Source: Xanthomonas melonis
GTDB taxonomy: Bacteria > Pseudomonadota > Gammaproteobacteria > Xanthomonadales > Xanthomonadaceae
Assembly (NCBI RefSeq): GCF_020783655.1
Contig: NZ_JAJGQH010000003.1
Location: 62,001-126,000 of the forward strand
Length of the DNA: 64,000 nt
Direction of reading: 5' to 3'
In this document: piece by piece, positions 46,852-57,696 of the stretch
Numbering within the stretch: position 1 is the first letter of the stretch
Layout: each line of letters begins with the position of its first letter
The notes under the pieces: model-generated
Told to the model about the DNA's origin: nothing
What the model saw: the letters and a program-made list of their open reading frames with translations, nothing else
Databases searched by the model: none
Position numbers and translations under genes: made by a program

Positions 46852-48570
46852 CTAGCGATGCCCGCGCTCCTCGCGCGCCCTGACGCGGCGGTCGAACAAC
46901 AACGCGCTGACCACGATGCCGAGCCCCAGCACCACACCGAGCAGGAACAGCACCATCGCGATGGCCGGATAACCCCAGAGCTTGAAGCCGGTGTCGATGC
47001 GCATCATCTGCGCCGAGGCCATGATCAATGCCGCGGTCACGATGCCGGCCGCCACGCGATTGGCGATCTTCTGCAGGCTCTCCATCAGATGCGATTCTTC
47101 CAGCCCGGTGACGCGCATCTGCAGGCGATTTTCCGCCGCCAGCGACAGGATCTCCGACAGCCGGCGCGGTCCCTCACGCACCAGGTGCTGCAGCTCCATC
47201 GCCTCGCTGGCGAGGTTGGCCGCAGACATGGATTTCTTCAGGCGTGCGCGCATCACATGTTGCAGGTGGCGCTCGACGATGCGTCGCGTGTCCAGCTGCG
47301 GCGACAGGGTGCGGCACACGCCTTCCAGATTCAGCAGGGTCTTGCCGAGCAGGCTCAGTTCCGGCGGCGTGCGCAGGCCAGTGGAGGTGGCGATGCGCAC
47401 CAGATCCAGCACCACCCGGCCTTCTGAAGTGGTGTCGTGCGCAGCGTAGCGCGCGATCATCTGCCCGGTTTCGCGCTGATAGCGCTCTTCGTCGTAATCT
47501 TCCAGCCGCGTGCTGAGTGCGATGGTCTCTTCGGCGACCTCTTCGCCGCGGCCATCGACGGCGGCGAACAACAGTTTGAGCAGGCGCTCGCGCAGACGCG
47601 GCGGAACGTGCGCGACCATGCCCAGGTCGAAGATGGCCAGGCGTCCATCGGCCAGTACGCGCAGGTTGCCCGGATGCGGGTCGGCATGGATCTCGCCATG
47701 CACGAACATCTGGTCCAGATAGCCCTTGACCAGTTCGGCCGCCAGCGCGTCCATCGGCTGTTCGGTACGGCGCAGGCCGGAAATCTTGTCCACGCGCACG
47801 CCTTCGGCCAGCTGCATGGTCAGCACCCGGCGGCTGCTCAGGTCCCAGATCGGTTGCGGCACCCACAAGCGTGCGAACGGCTTGAGGTGCTTTCCGAAAC
47901 GCACCAGGGTCTCGGCTTCGTCCTCGTAGTTGAGTTCGGCACGCAGGGTCTTGCCGAATTCGCCCAGCCAGTCGGCAAAGCGCACCCGGCGACCGATGCC
48001 GGTCAGCCGATCGGCCGCGGTGGCGAAGCTCTTGAGCACCTCCAGGTCCGATCGCACCTGCGCGGCGACCTCGGGCTTTTGCACCTTGATCGCCACCGGG
48101 GTGCCGTCGCGCAATGCGGCGCGGTGCACCTGCGCCAGCGAGGCGCAGCCCAGCGGCGTGGGATCGAAGTGCGAGAACGCCTTGTTCACCGACACCCCGA
48201 GCTCTTCTTCGATGATCTGGCGAATGCGTTCCACCGGCACTGCACTGGTGTTCTCCTGCATGCGCTCCAGCGCCGTGGCGAACTCCGGCGGCACGATATC
48301 CGGGCGGGTGGACAGCATCTGCCCGAGTTTGACGAAGGTGGGGCCGAGCTGCTCCAGGTCGGAGACGAACTGGTCCGGAGTGCCTTCGGCAGGCACCTCG
48401 TAGTCGTTGATGGCGGCCGGGTCCAGGTTCATGCCGGCGAACACGCCGGACCCGCGATACCGCAGCAGCAGGCGCAGGATCTGCGTGCGCCTGCTCATTC
48501 CGCCCACCACGGCGTGGTCGGCCGGGCTTGCGACCGGGGCCGGGCTGCGGTGCGGATCGTGGTGACTCAA
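46852..48570 (-). CDS. ubiB: ABC1/UbiB-family atypical kinase
   Basis: About 572 residues. The family N-lobe motif is LGPTFVKLGQMLSTRPDIVP (KxGQ), the ATP Lys sits in PVAIKVQKPEVAAQVRSDLE, the catalytic and metal residues are in VHGEIHADPHPGNLRVLADG and AIFDLGMVAHVPPRLRE. Two C-terminal membrane helices (VAAGIVTAALIMASAQMM, IAMVLFLLGVVLGLGIVVSA) are the UbiB anchor. It supports ubiquinone synthesis as an ATPase-like accessory factor. A TTG start with GGAGAAGG six bases upstream was chosen over an ATG further upstream and one inside (48498). Confidence 0.88.
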   Translation of the reverse strand: MSHHDPHRSPAPVASPADHAVVGGMSRRTQILRLLLRYRGSGVFAGMNLDPAAINDYEVPAEGTPDQFVSDLEQLGPTFVKLGQMLSTRPDIVPPEFATALERMQENTSAVPVERIRQIIEEELGVSVNKAFSHFDPTPLGCASLAQVHRAALRDGTPVAIKVQKPEVAAQVRSDLEVLKSFATAADRLTGIGRRVRFADWLGEFGKTLRAELNYEDEAETLVRFGKHLKPFARLWVPQPIWDLSSRRVLTMQLAEGVRVDKISGLRRTEQPMDALAAELVKGYLDQMFVHGEIHADPHPGNLRVLADGRLAIFDLGMVAHVPPRLRERLLKLLFAAVDGRGEEVAEETIALSTRLEDYDEERYQRETGQMIARYAAHDTTSEGRVVLDLVRIATSTGLRTPPELSLLGKTLLNLEGVCRTLSPQLDTRRIVERHLQHVMRARLKKSMSAANLASEAMELQHLVREGPRRLSEILSLAAENRLQMRVTGLEESHLMESLQKIANRVAAGIVTAALIMASAQMMRIDTGFKLWGYPAIAMVLFLLGVVLGLGIVVSALLFDRRVRAREERGHR

Positions 48571-48816
48571 GGCCTTCTCCGGGGCGTCGTGCGGGCGATC
48601 AGTGTGGCCAGCGCGGGGTCGCGGCATGGTGAATCCAGCCGCATGCGACCCACCGCCACGCCAGGGCGGCGCGCTCGGGGGGAGCCGCCGGACGACGCGC
48701 CACCTTGCCGGTATCGCTCAGACAACGGCGCGCAACGGCCGGGCAATGCCATGCCATCACCCCATGCGGGCGCCGGATCGGCGAGAATCCGCACCCACCC
48801 ACGAAGGACCTTGCGC

Positions 48817-49758
48817 ATGGCCGGTGCCAGCCTGTTCACCCTGCTCGACGACATCGCCACGCTGCTGGACGACGTTTCCATCCTGACCAAGGTCGCGGCC
48901 AAGAAGACCGCCGGCGTGCTGGGTGACGACCTGGCGCTCAATGCCCAGCAGGTGACCGGGGTCACCGCCGACCGCGAGTTGCCGGTGGTGTGGGCCGTGG
49001 CCAAGGGCTCGCTGGTCAACAAGGTGATCCTGGTGCCGGCAGCGCTGGCGATCAGCGCACTGGAGGCCTGGTTGCGCGGACGCGGCTACAACATCCCGCT
49101 GGTGATGCCCTTGATGATGATCGGCGGCGCCTACCTGTGCTTCGAAGGCGTGGAGAAGCTGGCGCATAAATTCCTGCACAGCGAGGACGAAGAGGCGCAG
49201 CGGCATGCCGAGCGCACCCGTGCGCTGGCCGACGAGAGCGTGGACGTGGTGGCGCTGGAAAAGGACAAGGTCAAGGGCGCCATCCGCACCGACTTCATCC
49301 TGTCTGCGGAGATCATCGTGCTGTCGCTGGGCGTGGTGGCGGAGGTGTCGTTCGGTCAGCAGGTGGCCGTGCTGGTGGCGATCGCGCTGGCGATGACCAT
49401 CGGCGTCTACGGCCTGGTGGCGGCGATCGTGAAGCTGGACGACCTGGGCCTGTATCTGACCCGGAAGGGCGCGTCGCTGGCCACGCTCGGTCGCGGCATC
49501 CTGGTGGCCGCGCCGTGGTTGATGAAGTTCCTGTCGGTGGCCGGCACGCTGGCGATGTTCCTGGTCGGTGGTGGCATCCTGGTCCACAACATCCCGGCGC
49601 TGCATCACATCGTGGTGGATCTGGCCAACTCGGCCGGTGGCATGGGCTGGCTGGTCGAGGCGCTGGGCAACATGCTGGTGGGCGTGGTGGCCGGCGCGGT
49701 GGTGCTGGCGGTGGTCACCGGGTTCCAGAAGCTGCGCGGCAACAAGACCGCGCACTGA
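48817..49758 (+). CDS. DUF808 (YedI-like) membrane protein
   Basis: 313-residue polytopic inner-membrane protein of unknown function. The N-terminal family signature is SLFTLLDDIATLLDDVSILT, KVAAKKTAGVLGDDLALNAQ and VTGVTADRELPVVWAVAKGS. Five or six hydrophobic helices follow (VNKVILVPAALAISALEAWL, LVMPLMMIGGAYLCFEGVEK, IIVLSLGVVAEVSFGQQVAV, WLMKFLSVAGTLAMFLVGGG, MLVGVVAGAVVLAVVTG). The Lys/Glu-rich loop ALEKDKVKGAIRTDF is also conserved. AAGGA precedes the start. Confidence 0.9.
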   Translation: MAGASLFTLLDDIATLLDDVSILTKVAAKKTAGVLGDDLALNAQQVTGVTADRELPVVWAVAKGSLVNKVILVPAALAISALEAWLRGRGYNIPLVMPLMMIGGAYLCFEGVEKLAHKFLHSEDEEAQRHAERTRALADESVDVVALEKDKVKGAIRTDFILSAEIIVLSLGVVAEVSFGQQVAVLVAIALAMTIGVYGLVAAIVKLDDLGLYLTRKGASLATLGRGILVAAPWLMKFLSVAGTLAMFLVGGGILVHNIPALHHIVVDLANSAGGMGWLVEALGNMLVGVVAGAVVLAVVTGFQKLRGNKTAH

Positions 49759-50010
49759 GGCCGATGCGGGGCGTCGGCGTTGCCGATGCCTGCGGGCTGG
49801 CTGCGTCGCGTGGGACCGCCCGGCGTTGCTTGCCAAGGCGCGCGCTTCTTCGGGGCGGCATGCCGGGATCCGGCTCGCGGATCCGCTGCCCCGGCCATGT
49901 GCCTCGGCGTCCGATGTGGCCGGCACACGCTGCCAGCCGGCGAGTGGGTGCACCTGGTCGGCCCGTTGCAATACCTGCGGCCGGAGCCGGCCATTGGATG
50001 CCGAGCGGCG

Positions 50011-51639
50011 CTAATCGGCGCTGATCACCCGGTTCTTGCCGGCGGCCTTGGCGTCGTACATGGCGCGGTCGGCGCGGCGGATCAGTTCGTCCTGGGTTTC
50101 GTCCGGGTGGCGCAGGGCTACGCCGGCGCTGAAACTGATGAATACACGCACGTCATCGTGCAGCAGCGAGCGCTGGGCCAGGGCCCGCTGCAGGCGGATG
50201 ACCGCCGCGCTGGCCTCGAAGATGGTCGAGTCCGGCATCAGCAGCACGAATTCCTCGCCGCCGAAACGCGCGATGGCATCGGTGGTGCGCAAGACGGCCT
50301 TGGCCACGTCCACGGTGTGGCGCAGCGCGGCGTCGCCGCCGGCGTGGCCGTGCGCCTCGTTGAGGCGGCGGAAATCGTCCAGGTCCAGCATTGCCGCACA
50401 GAGCGGCTGGCCGCTGCGCTGGGTGCGCGCGGCCTCGCGCTGGAACAGTTCCTCGAAGCCCCGCCGGTTGAGTGCGCCGGTCAGCTGATCTTCGCGGACC
50501 AGCCCGGCGACTGCGGTCAGTTCCTGCTCCAGCGAGGCGATGCGTTGTTCGGCTTCTTCGACCTGGCGGCGCGCCGAGAGCAGTTCGTCGCGGGCGGCCA
50601 GGGCCTGCGCCTGGACCCCGGCGGTGTCCTGCAGCACGTCCTGCAGTAGTCGGTTGAGGTCGGGAATGCTGCGAGCGTCGCCGATCGCCTGCGAATAGCC
50701 GGCAACGCGATCGTGATATTCGCCGGTACTGGTCGCCATGCCGTCCAGCCGGTCCACGAACGACACCATCATCTCGCGCATGGCGGTCTTGGAGTCGGCG
50801 ATGCCTTGCTTGAGCAGGCCCTGCTTGTAGATGACCTCGCGCAGGGTGCCGCGCGCCTGCTCGATCGAGCCGACATCCAGCGGGCCTGCGATCAACTGCC
50901 GCACCACCGAGATCTGCCCCTGCAGCCAGCTGCGGTCGTCGAGCAGTTCGCCGACATTCTCCAGCAACAGGTCGAACAGGCCCAGCAACAGGTTCTGTTG
51001 CTCGCTGGCATCCTCGGCACGCAAGCCGATCTGATGGCTGAGTTCGCGCAGCCGCTGTTCCAGCGTGACCAGCTCATGACCGGGGCGCCAGTGGCGCAGT
51101 GCCGAGGCCAGCGTCTGGGCTTCCTCGGCCAGCTCCGGGCTGCGTTGCAGCAGGGTGGCCAGGGCATTGCCCAGGGCGTGACGCAGCAGATCGCGTAGCT
51201 GTTCGGCCTCGGTGCGGCCATCGGCCAGCGAGTCGCCGGTATCGATGGTGCGGATGTATTTGTCGATCAGCTGGCGCAGCGTGCGGCCATAGCCGAGCCA
51301 GTCGCCGGCCGCGTACGCCGCGCTCAGGCGCACGCCCATGTCGCCGAGCTCGCCATGCAGGCTGGCAATGCCGTCGGCGAACGCCTGCAACAGCGCTTCC
51401 GGATGCGCAGCATGGGAGAACAGCCGCATCAGCAGTGCGGTGGCGGCGGCCGGATCGTGCGCGCCGGACTTGGCCTTGGCCGGCACCAACTGATGCGCGG
51501 CCAGACCGTGCCCGCCGCGCTCGCCGCCACGCACCGTGGGCAAGGCCGCGGCCGGACGTGCGGAGTCGGTGCCGCCCCATGGCAGCAGGCGGCGCAGCCC
51601 GCCACGCGGGCGGCTGGGTTGTTCAGGCTGTTCTGCCAT
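50011..51639 (-). CDS. Diguanylate cyclase (GGDEF domain)
   Basis: Makes cyclic di-GMP. 542 residues, no membrane segment seen. The first 380 residues are helical with coiled-coil character (LSHQIGLRAEDASEQQNLLL, RQVEEAEQRIASLEQELTAV) and probably sense or dimerise. The C-terminal GGDEF domain carries DQLTGALNRRGFEELFQREA and the active site RFGGEEFVLLMPDSTIFEAS near 459. The inhibitory I-site RTTD stands exactly five residues before GGEEF, so product feedback is expected. Divergent from glgA, separated by 479 bp. Confidence 0.94.
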   Translation of the reverse strand: MAEQPEQPSRPRGGLRRLLPWGGTDSARPAAALPTVRGGERGGHGLAAHQLVPAKAKSGAHDPAAATALLMRLFSHAAHPEALLQAFADGIASLHGELGDMGVRLSAAYAAGDWLGYGRTLRQLIDKYIRTIDTGDSLADGRTEAEQLRDLLRHALGNALATLLQRSPELAEEAQTLASALRHWRPGHELVTLEQRLRELSHQIGLRAEDASEQQNLLLGLFDLLLENVGELLDDRSWLQGQISVVRQLIAGPLDVGSIEQARGTLREVIYKQGLLKQGIADSKTAMREMMVSFVDRLDGMATSTGEYHDRVAGYSQAIGDARSIPDLNRLLQDVLQDTAGVQAQALAARDELLSARRQVEEAEQRIASLEQELTAVAGLVREDQLTGALNRRGFEELFQREAARTQRSGQPLCAAMLDLDDFRRLNEAHGHAGGDAALRHTVDVAKAVLRTTDAIARFGGEEFVLLMPDSTIFEASAAVIRLQRALAQRSLLHDDVRVFISFSAGVALRHPDETQDELIRRADRAMYDAKAAGKNRVISAD

Positions 51640-52118
51640 GCGCCGGCTCTCGAAAGTCCTCTTGCTGACGCAGGTTATCGGCCCGCCCGCGTCCGCCTTG
51701 AGCGAGCCGGAGCAGGCGCGCCGGCCGGGTGGGACGGCGTGACTGCAGGCATTCCGCCAACCATCCACGTCGCTGCATGAACTGGTCATGCAATGAGCGG
51801 GCGTGTCGCGTCACTCGCCCATATTCGGTGCATCGCGCTCCCGATGCACCGTTACGGGGATCGAGTCGCAAGGCGATGTCCGCTTATGCCTTTGGACATA
51901 CGCAGCCGTGTGCAACGGAATGAGCGTTGTCGCAGAAAAGTCAGCACATGTTCACGCATATTTTATTTGGACGGGGTGTAGATTCGTCGGCAGGGACAAC
52001 GTGGAGTATGCGCGTCGTCCTCGCTCCTCATTCGCAGCAGGTCGTCTGGCCGCGTCGGCAGACGATGGTTTTCGCTTCGCCGTTTTCCGTCTCCACCCAC
52101 TTTACGACGGACGTTTAG
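51640..52118. promoter_or_regulatory. 479-bp divergent region between the diguanylate cyclase and glgA
   Basis: Contains a perfect 10-bp inverted repeat CGGTGCATCG (51826-51835)/CGATGCACCG (51842-51851) with a six-base loop, and an AT-rich stretch near 51945-51975 that is a reasonable promoter location for glgA. A short open frame ends in TAG directly against the glgA ATG (TAGATG at 52116-52121); its composition does not look coding. Confidence 0.45.
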
Positions 52119-53705
52119 ATGGTTGCCACGATGCCGCTTCACGCCACTGCCGCGCGCCTAGAGCGCAGCGCATTGATCCCCTCGCTTCTGAAGAAGAGCG
52201 GGCGTCCACGCGATGCACGCGGGCGTTTCATCCGCCACCACGAGCGCTTGCCGGTGTCGCCGAGCGATACGCGTGGCGCCTTGTTCGTGGTGTCGGAGAT
52301 GGCCGACTTCATCAAGGCCGGCGGGCTGGGCGACGTGGCGGCGGCGCTGCCGCGTGCATTGCGGCATCGTTACGACGTGCGCATCCTCATCCCCGGCTAC
52401 CGCGCCGTGCTCGAGCGCGCCGGCAAGGTGGAGATCGTGGGCCGCGTGCTGGCGCATGCCGCGCTGCCGGCCTGCGACATCGGCCGCATCGTGCAATCGG
52501 ACGGGTTGCCCATCTACATCCTGCTGTCCAAGGAACTGTTCGAACGCGATGGCTCGCCCTATGTGAGCACCAGCGGTTCGGAGTTCGAAGACAACGCCAT
52601 CCGCTTCGCCACCCTGTCGCATGCGGCCGCGCAGATCGCCGCCGGCCATGCCGGCCTGGGCTGGAAGCCGCGCCTGCTGCATCTGAACGACTGGCCGTGT
52701 GCGCTGGCGGCCGGTTACGTGCGCTGGTCCGGCGGAACCACTCCGTGCCTGTTGACCATCCATAACCTGGCCTATCAGGGACTGGTGCCGTATTCGATGG
52801 CGGCCGCGCTGGGCATTCCTGCCGAGCGCGTGGCCGAGCTGGAGTTCTACGGACAGATGTCGTTCCTGCGCGGCGGCATCGTCAACGCCGATCACGTCAA
52901 TACGGTCAGCGTCAGCTATGCCAAGCAGATCACCGGTCCGGCGCAGGGCTGCGGGCTGGACCGCTTGCTGGCCGGTCGCGCCGCCAAGGGTGCGTTGACC
53001 GGTATCGTCAACGGGATCGATGCCAGTTGGGACCCGCGCACCGACGAATATCTGGATACGCATTTCAGCGTGAATCAGTGGCAGGGCCGTCAGGCCAATG
53101 CCGCACAGGTGCGCAAGGCGCTGGGGCTGCGCGATAGCACCGGCCCGCTGTTCGCGGTGGTGTCGCGGCTGGTACACCAGAAGGGCCTTGATCTGATCTG
53201 CGAGGTCGCGCCGCAGATCGTGGCCGCCGGTGGCCAGATCGCGGTGATCGGCGGTGGCGAGCCGGAGATCGAGCAGCAGGTGGCCGAGCTGACCCGCCGT
53301 TACCCCGGCCAGGTCGGTGCGTTCATCGGTTTCGAGGAAGGCCTGGCACGGCGCATGTTCGCCGGTGCCGACTTCCTGTTGATGCCCTCGCGCTTCGAAC
53401 CCTGCGGCCTGAGCCAGATGTACGCCCAGCGTTTCGGCTGCCTGCCGATCGCCCACGCCACCGGCGGACTGATCGACACCGTGGACGATGGCGTCACCGG
53501 TTTCCTGTTCCAGCATGCCAGCGTGGAAGCGCTGCGCCGCTGCCTGGAGCGAGCGTTCCGCACCTTCCGCCTGCCCAGCCTGCTGTCGGCGATGCGCCGT
53601 GCGGCGATGCTGCGTCCCAGCGGCTGGGACGTGGCCGGCAGGAAGTATCTTTCCCTCTACGAACACACCGCCGCCCACGCGCCCGCGCTTGCGACGATGT
53701 CATGA
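52119..53705 (+). CDS. glgA: Glycogen synthase
   Basis: Transfers glucose from ADP-glucose to the alpha-1,4 chain. 528 residues of GT-B family GT5. The ADP-glucose motif KAGGLGDV lies at residues 66-73 instead of about 15 as in E. coli GlgA (477 aa), so there is a basic N-terminal extension of about 50 residues; a shorter start cannot be ruled out. Further landmarks are [44 protein letters not shown] and the second nucleotide motif [20 protein letters not shown]. It begins the glg/tre operon and overlaps glgB by four bases. Confidence 0.95.
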   Translation: MVATMPLHATAARLERSALIPSLLKKSGRPRDARGRFIRHHERLPVSPSDTRGALFVVSEMADFIKAGGLGDVAAALPRALRHRYDVRILIPGYRAVLERAGKVEIVGRVLAHAALPACDIGRIVQSDGLPIYILLSKELFERDGSPYVSTSGSEFEDNAIRFATLSHAAAQIAAGHAGLGWKPRLLHLNDWPCALAAGYVRWSGGTTPCLLTIHNLAYQGLVPYSMAAALGIPAERVAELEFYGQMSFLRGGIVNADHVNTVSVSYAKQITGPAQGCGLDRLLAGRAAKGALTGIVNGIDASWDPRTDEYLDTHFSVNQWQGRQANAAQVRKALGLRDSTGPLFAVVSRLVHQKGLDLICEVAPQIVAAGGQIAVIGGGEPEIEQQVAELTRRYPGQVGAFIGFEEGLARRMFAGADFLLMPSRFEPCGLSQMYAQRFGCLPIAHATGGLIDTVDDGVTGFLFQHASVEALRRCLERAFRTFRLPSLLSAMRRAAMLRPSGWDVAGRKYLSLYEHTAAHAPALATMS

Positions 53706-55936
53706 GCGAACGGTTGGACGGGCAGGGCCAGCAGACGGAAACTGACGCGGTGACCACGGAAGGCATGTCCGATGTTGCACAGACGCTGCAGGCGCTGGCC
53801 GAGGGGCTGCCTGCAGATGCATTCGCGGTGCTGGGCCCGCACCCGCAAGCCAACGGGAAACGCCGGGTGCGTGTGTTGGCGCCGGGGGCCGAGGCGATGG
53901 GCCTGATCGATCCGCGCGGCAAACTGCTGGCACGCATGCCGGCCAGCGGGATCGAAGGCCTGTTCGACGGCGAGCTGGCGGGCGATGGCCCGTATCGGCT
54001 GCGCATCGTATGGCCGGACGCGGTGCAGGAGATCGAAGACCCGTACGCCTTCGGCCCGGTCCTGGACGAGTCGGTGCTGCTGCAGATCGCCGCTGGCGAC
54101 GGACAGGCGCTACGCGACGCGCTCGGCGCCCAGCACGTGCACTGTGGCGATGTGCCGGGCGTGCGCTTTGCGGTGTGGGCGCCGCACGCGCAGCGCGTGG
54201 CCGTGGTTGGCGACTTCAACGGCTGGGAGCCGCGGCGGCACCCGATGCGCCAGCGCAGCGGCGGCTTTTGGGAGCTGTTCCTGCCGCGCGTGGAAGCCGG
54301 CGCGCGCTACAAATATGCCATCACCGCGGCCGACGGCCGCGTGTTGCTCAAGGCCGACCCGGTGGCGCGCCAGAGCGAGCTGCCGCCGGCCACCGCCTCG
54401 GTGGTAGCCGGTAGCGGGGCGTTCGCCTGGACCGATGCCGACTGGATGCGCCGGCGCAGCGCGCAGACGCTGCCGGCGCCGATGTCCATCTACGAGGTGC
54501 ACGCTGCCTCGTGGCGGCGGGACGGGCACGACCAGCCGCTGGACTGGCCCGGTCTGGCCAGGGAACTGATTCCCTATGTGCAGCAGCTGGGTTTCACCCA
54601 TATCGAGCTGCTGCCGATCACCGAGTATCCGTTCGGCGGCTCCTGGGGCTACCAGCCGCTGGGCCTGTACGCGCCCACCGCGCGCCATGGCGACCCGGAG
54701 GGCCTTGCCGCGTTCGTCGATGCCTGCCACCGCGCCGGCATCGGGGTGATCCTGGATTGGGTCAGTGCGCACTTTCCCGCCGATGCGCACGGCCTGGCGC
54801 AATTCGACGGCGCCGCCGTGTACGAGCATGCCGACCCGCGCGAAGGCATGCATCGCGACTGGAACACGCTGATCTACAACTACGGTCGCCCGGAGGTGAC
54901 GGCGTTTCTGCTGGGCAGCGCGCTGGAATGGATCGATCGCTACCACCTCGATGGCCTGCGCGTGGACGCGGTCGCTTCGATGCTGTATCGCGACTATGGC
55001 CGTGCCGAAGGCGAGTGGGTGCCCAACGCGCATGGTGGGCGCGAGAACCTGGAGGCGGTGGCGTTCCTGCGCCAGCTCAATGCCGAGATCGCTGCGCGCT
55101 TTCCCGGGGTGCTGACCATCGCCGAGGAATCCACGGCCTGGCCCGGCGTGACCGCAGCGCTGGCCGATGGCGGGTTGGGCTTCACCCACAAGTGGAACAT
55201 GGGCTGGATGCACGACACGCTGAGCTATATGCAGCGCGATCCGGCCGAGCGCGCGCAGCACCACAGCCAGCTCACCTTCGGCCTGGTGTATGCGTTCTCC
55301 GAGCGCTTCGTGCTGCCGCTGTCGCACGACGAGGTGGTGCACGGCACCGGCGGTCTGCTCGGGCAGATGCCGGGCGACGACTGGCGGCGCTTCGCCAACC
55401 TGCGCGCCTACCTGGCGTTGATGTGGGCCCACCCGGGCGACAAACTGCTGTTCATGGGCGCCGAATTCGGCCAGTGGGCCGATTGGAACCACGACCGCTC
55501 GCTGGACTGGCACCTGCTCGATGGCGCGCCGCACCGCGGCGTGCAACGGCTGGTGAGCGATCTCAATGCCGTCCTGCGGCGCGAACCGGCCTTGTATCGC
55601 GGCAGCCACCGTGCCGCCGGCTTCGACTGGAGCGTGGCCGACGATGCGCATAACAGCGTGCTGGCGTTCGTCCGCCATGACCCCGACGGCGGCGGCGCAC
55701 CGCTGCTGGCGGTGAGCAACCTCACCCCGCAACCGCTGCACGACTACGGCGTGGGCGTGCCGCGTGCCGGCAGTTGGCGCGAAATCCTCAACACCGACAG
55801 CGCCCATTACGGCGGCAGCAACCTCGGCAACGGCGGCCGCCTGGCGACCGAGCCCTTGGGCATGCATGGGCATGCGCAACGGTTGCGCCTGACCTTGCCG
55901 CCGCTGGCCACGATCTATCTGCAAGCGGAGACATGA
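53702..55936 (+). CDS. glgB: 1,4-alpha-glucan branching enzyme
   Basis: GH13 enzyme introducing alpha-1,6 branches. 744 residues: N-terminal module, CBM48 ([20 protein letters not shown]), catalytic barrel and C-terminal beta domain. The nucleophile Asp is in [19 protein letters not shown] near 418, the acid Glu in [13 protein letters not shown] near 472, and the transition-state Asp in [19 protein letters not shown] near 540. The family signatures [20 protein letters not shown] and [13 protein letters not shown] are intact. Coupled by ATGA to glgA before and treZ after. Confidence 0.96.
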   Translation: MSERLDGQGQQTETDAVTTEGMSDVAQTLQALAEGLPADAFAVLGPHPQANGKRRVRVLAPGAEAMGLIDPRGKLLARMPASGIEGLFDGELAGDGPYRLRIVWPDAVQEIEDPYAFGPVLDESVLLQIAAGDGQALRDALGAQHVHCGDVPGVRFAVWAPHAQRVAVVGDFNGWEPRRHPMRQRSGGFWELFLPRVEAGARYKYAITAADGRVLLKADPVARQSELPPATASVVAGSGAFAWTDADWMRRRSAQTLPAPMSIYEVHAASWRRDGHDQPLDWPGLARELIPYVQQLGFTHIELLPITEYPFGGSWGYQPLGLYAPTARHGDPEGLAAFVDACHRAGIGVILDWVSAHFPADAHGLAQFDGAAVYEHADPREGMHRDWNTLIYNYGRPEVTAFLLGSALEWIDRYHLDGLRVDAVASMLYRDYGRAEGEWVPNAHGGRENLEAVAFLRQLNAEIAARFPGVLTIAEESTAWPGVTAALADGGLGFTHKWNMGWMHDTLSYMQRDPAERAQHHSQLTFGLVYAFSERFVLPLSHDEVVHGTGGLLGQMPGDDWRRFANLRAYLALMWAHPGDKLLFMGAEFGQWADWNHDRSLDWHLLDGAPHRGVQRLVSDLNAVLRREPALYRGSHRAAGFDWSVADDAHNSVLAFVRHDPDGGGAPLLAVSNLTPQPLHDYGVGVPRAGSWREILNTDSAHYGGSNLGNGGRLATEPLGMHGHAQRLRLTLPPLATIYLQAET

Positions 55937-57696
55937 CGATGAGCGAGCACGACGCGACCACCCCGGCCTGGGGCGCATGGCCAGCGGGTGAAGGGCAAGT
56001 GCGCTTCGCGCTCTGGGCACCGGACGCCAGCCGCGTGGAGGTGGTCTTCGCCGACGGCACGCGCGCTGCGCTGCAGGCGGGGGCGGACGGCTTCTTCCGT
56101 GCGGTGCTCGCCTGCGCGGCCGGCACGCGTTATCGCTACAGCATCGACGGCGGCGAACCGGTGCCGGACCCGGCCTCGCGCTGGCAGCCGGATGGCGTCC
56201 ATGGCGCCAGCGCCGTGCAGCCGACCGATGGCTACCGCTGGAACCACCCGCAGTGGCAGGGCCGGCCCTGGGACGAGGCGGTGATCTACGAACTGCACGT
56301 GGGCACGTGCGGCGGCTATGCCGGGGTAACGGCGCAGCTGCCACAGCTGGCGGCGATGGGCATCACCGCGATCGAGCTGATGCCGCTGAGCGCCTTCCCG
56401 GGTGCGCACAACTGGGGCTACGACGGCGTGCTGCCGTATGCGCCGGCCGACGCATACGGCACGCCGGACGAGCTGAAGGCGCTGATCGACGCCGCGCATG
56501 GCCATGGCCTGATGGTGCTGCTGGACGTGGTCTACAACCACTTCGGCCCGGACGGAAATTACCTGGGCAACTACGCCGGCGCCTTCTTCAACGAAGACAA
56601 GCCCACGCCGTGGGGCGCGGCGATCGACTTCCGCAAGCCGCCGGTGCAGCGCTACTTTCTCGACAATGCATTGATGTGGCTGCACGAATACCGCTTCGAC
56701 GGGCTGCGCCTGGATGCGGTGCACGCGATTTCACCGAATACGTTCCTGGACACCCTGCGCGAGACCATCGAAACCAGTCTGCCGGCCGGCCGCCACGTGC
56801 ACCTGGTCCTGGAGAACGAGGCCAACCAGGCCTCGCAGCTGCAACGCGGCTATACCGCGCAGTGGGACGACGACTTCCACAATGCCCTGCATGTACTGCT
56901 CACCGGCGAAACTGAAGGCTATTACGCCGCGTTTGCCGACAAGCCGACCGCGCATCTGGCGCGCGTGCTCGGCGAAGGCTTCGCCTACCAGGGCGAGCCG
57001 GATCCGCGCGGGCATGTGCGTGGCGAGCCCAGCGGAGCATTGCCGCCGCACAAGTTCGTGGTGTTCGCGCAGAACCATGACCAGGTCGGCAACCGCGCGC
57101 GCGGCGAACGGTTGCGCGTGCTGGTCTCGCCACAACGCCTGCGCGCGGCGCTGGCGCTGACCGCATTGACGCCGATGATTCCGCTGTTCTTCATGGGCGA
57201 GCCGTGGGGTGCCACCCAGCCGTTCCTGTTCTTCACCGATTTCGGCCCGCCGTTGGACGAGGCGGTACGCGAAGGCCGTCGCCGCGAGTTCGCGCATTTC
57301 GCTGCGTTTGCAGATGCAGCGCAGCGTGCCACCATTCCCGATCCGAACAGCCATGCGACCTTCGCCGCATCGCGTTCGCCGATCGACGATGCAGCGCAGG
57401 GCGAGGGCGCGCAGTGGGCGGCCTGGTTCACGGCGTTGCTGGCCGCGCGGCGGCAATGGTTGGTGCCGGGCCTGGCCCAGGCGCGTGCGCTGCGTGCCAG
57501 TGTCCTGGCAGATGGCGCGGTGGCCGCCACCTGGGAGCTGCCCGGCGGGTTGTGGCATATCGCCTTCAATGTCGGTACCGCCGCCGTGCCGCTGCCGCCG
57601 CTGCGTGGGCAGCTCGCCTACGCCGAGAACGTGGATGCCGCCACGCAACAGTTGCCGGTGGATGGCTTCATCGCCTGGCACGAGGCACAGGCATGA
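55933..57696 (+). CDS. treZ: Malto-oligosyltrehalose trehalohydrolase
   Basis: GH13 enzyme releasing trehalose from the maltooligosyl trehalose made by TreY. 587 residues. CBM48-like N terminus ([20 protein letters not shown]), then the catalytic barrel: [20 protein letters not shown] (nucleophile Asp near 256), [20 protein letters not shown] (Glu near 293) and [20 protein letters not shown] (Asp near 380). The [20 protein letters not shown] segment is typical of TreZ. An ATG six bases later is an alternative start. Overlaps glgB and malQ by four bases each. Confidence 0.95.
   Translation: MTMSEHDATTPAWGAWPAGEGQVRFALWAPDASRVEVVFADGTRAALQAGADGFFRAVLACAAGTRYRYSIDGGEPVPDPASRWQPDGVHGASAVQPTDGYRWNHPQWQGRPWDEAVIYELHVGTCGGYAGVTAQLPQLAAMGITAIELMPLSAFPGAHNWGYDGVLPYAPADAYGTPDELKALIDAAHGHGLMVLLDVVYNHFGPDGNYLGNYAGAFFNEDKPTPWGAAIDFRKPPVQRYFLDNALMWLHEYRFDGLRLDAVHAISPNTFLDTLRETIETSLPAGRHVHLVLENEANQASQLQRGYTAQWDDDFHNALHVLLTGETEGYYAAFADKPTAHLARVLGEGFAYQGEPDPRGHVRGEPSGALPPHKFVVFAQNHDQVGNRARGERLRVLVSPQRLRAALALTALTPMIPLFFMGEPWGATQPFLFFTDFGPPLDEAVREGRRREFAHFAAFADAAQRATIPDPNSHATFAASRSPIDDAAQGEGAQWAAWFTALLAARRQWLVPGLAQARALRASVLADGAVAATWELPGGLWHIAFNVGTAAVPLPPLRGQLAYAENVDAATQQLPVDGFIAWHEAQA

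Noticed and set aside
51927-52118. A 63-codon frame whose TAG abuts the glgA ATG
   Set aside because: It starts with TTG or a weak ATG, has no ribosome site and no protein-like pattern; the adjacency is noted but not enough to call a gene.
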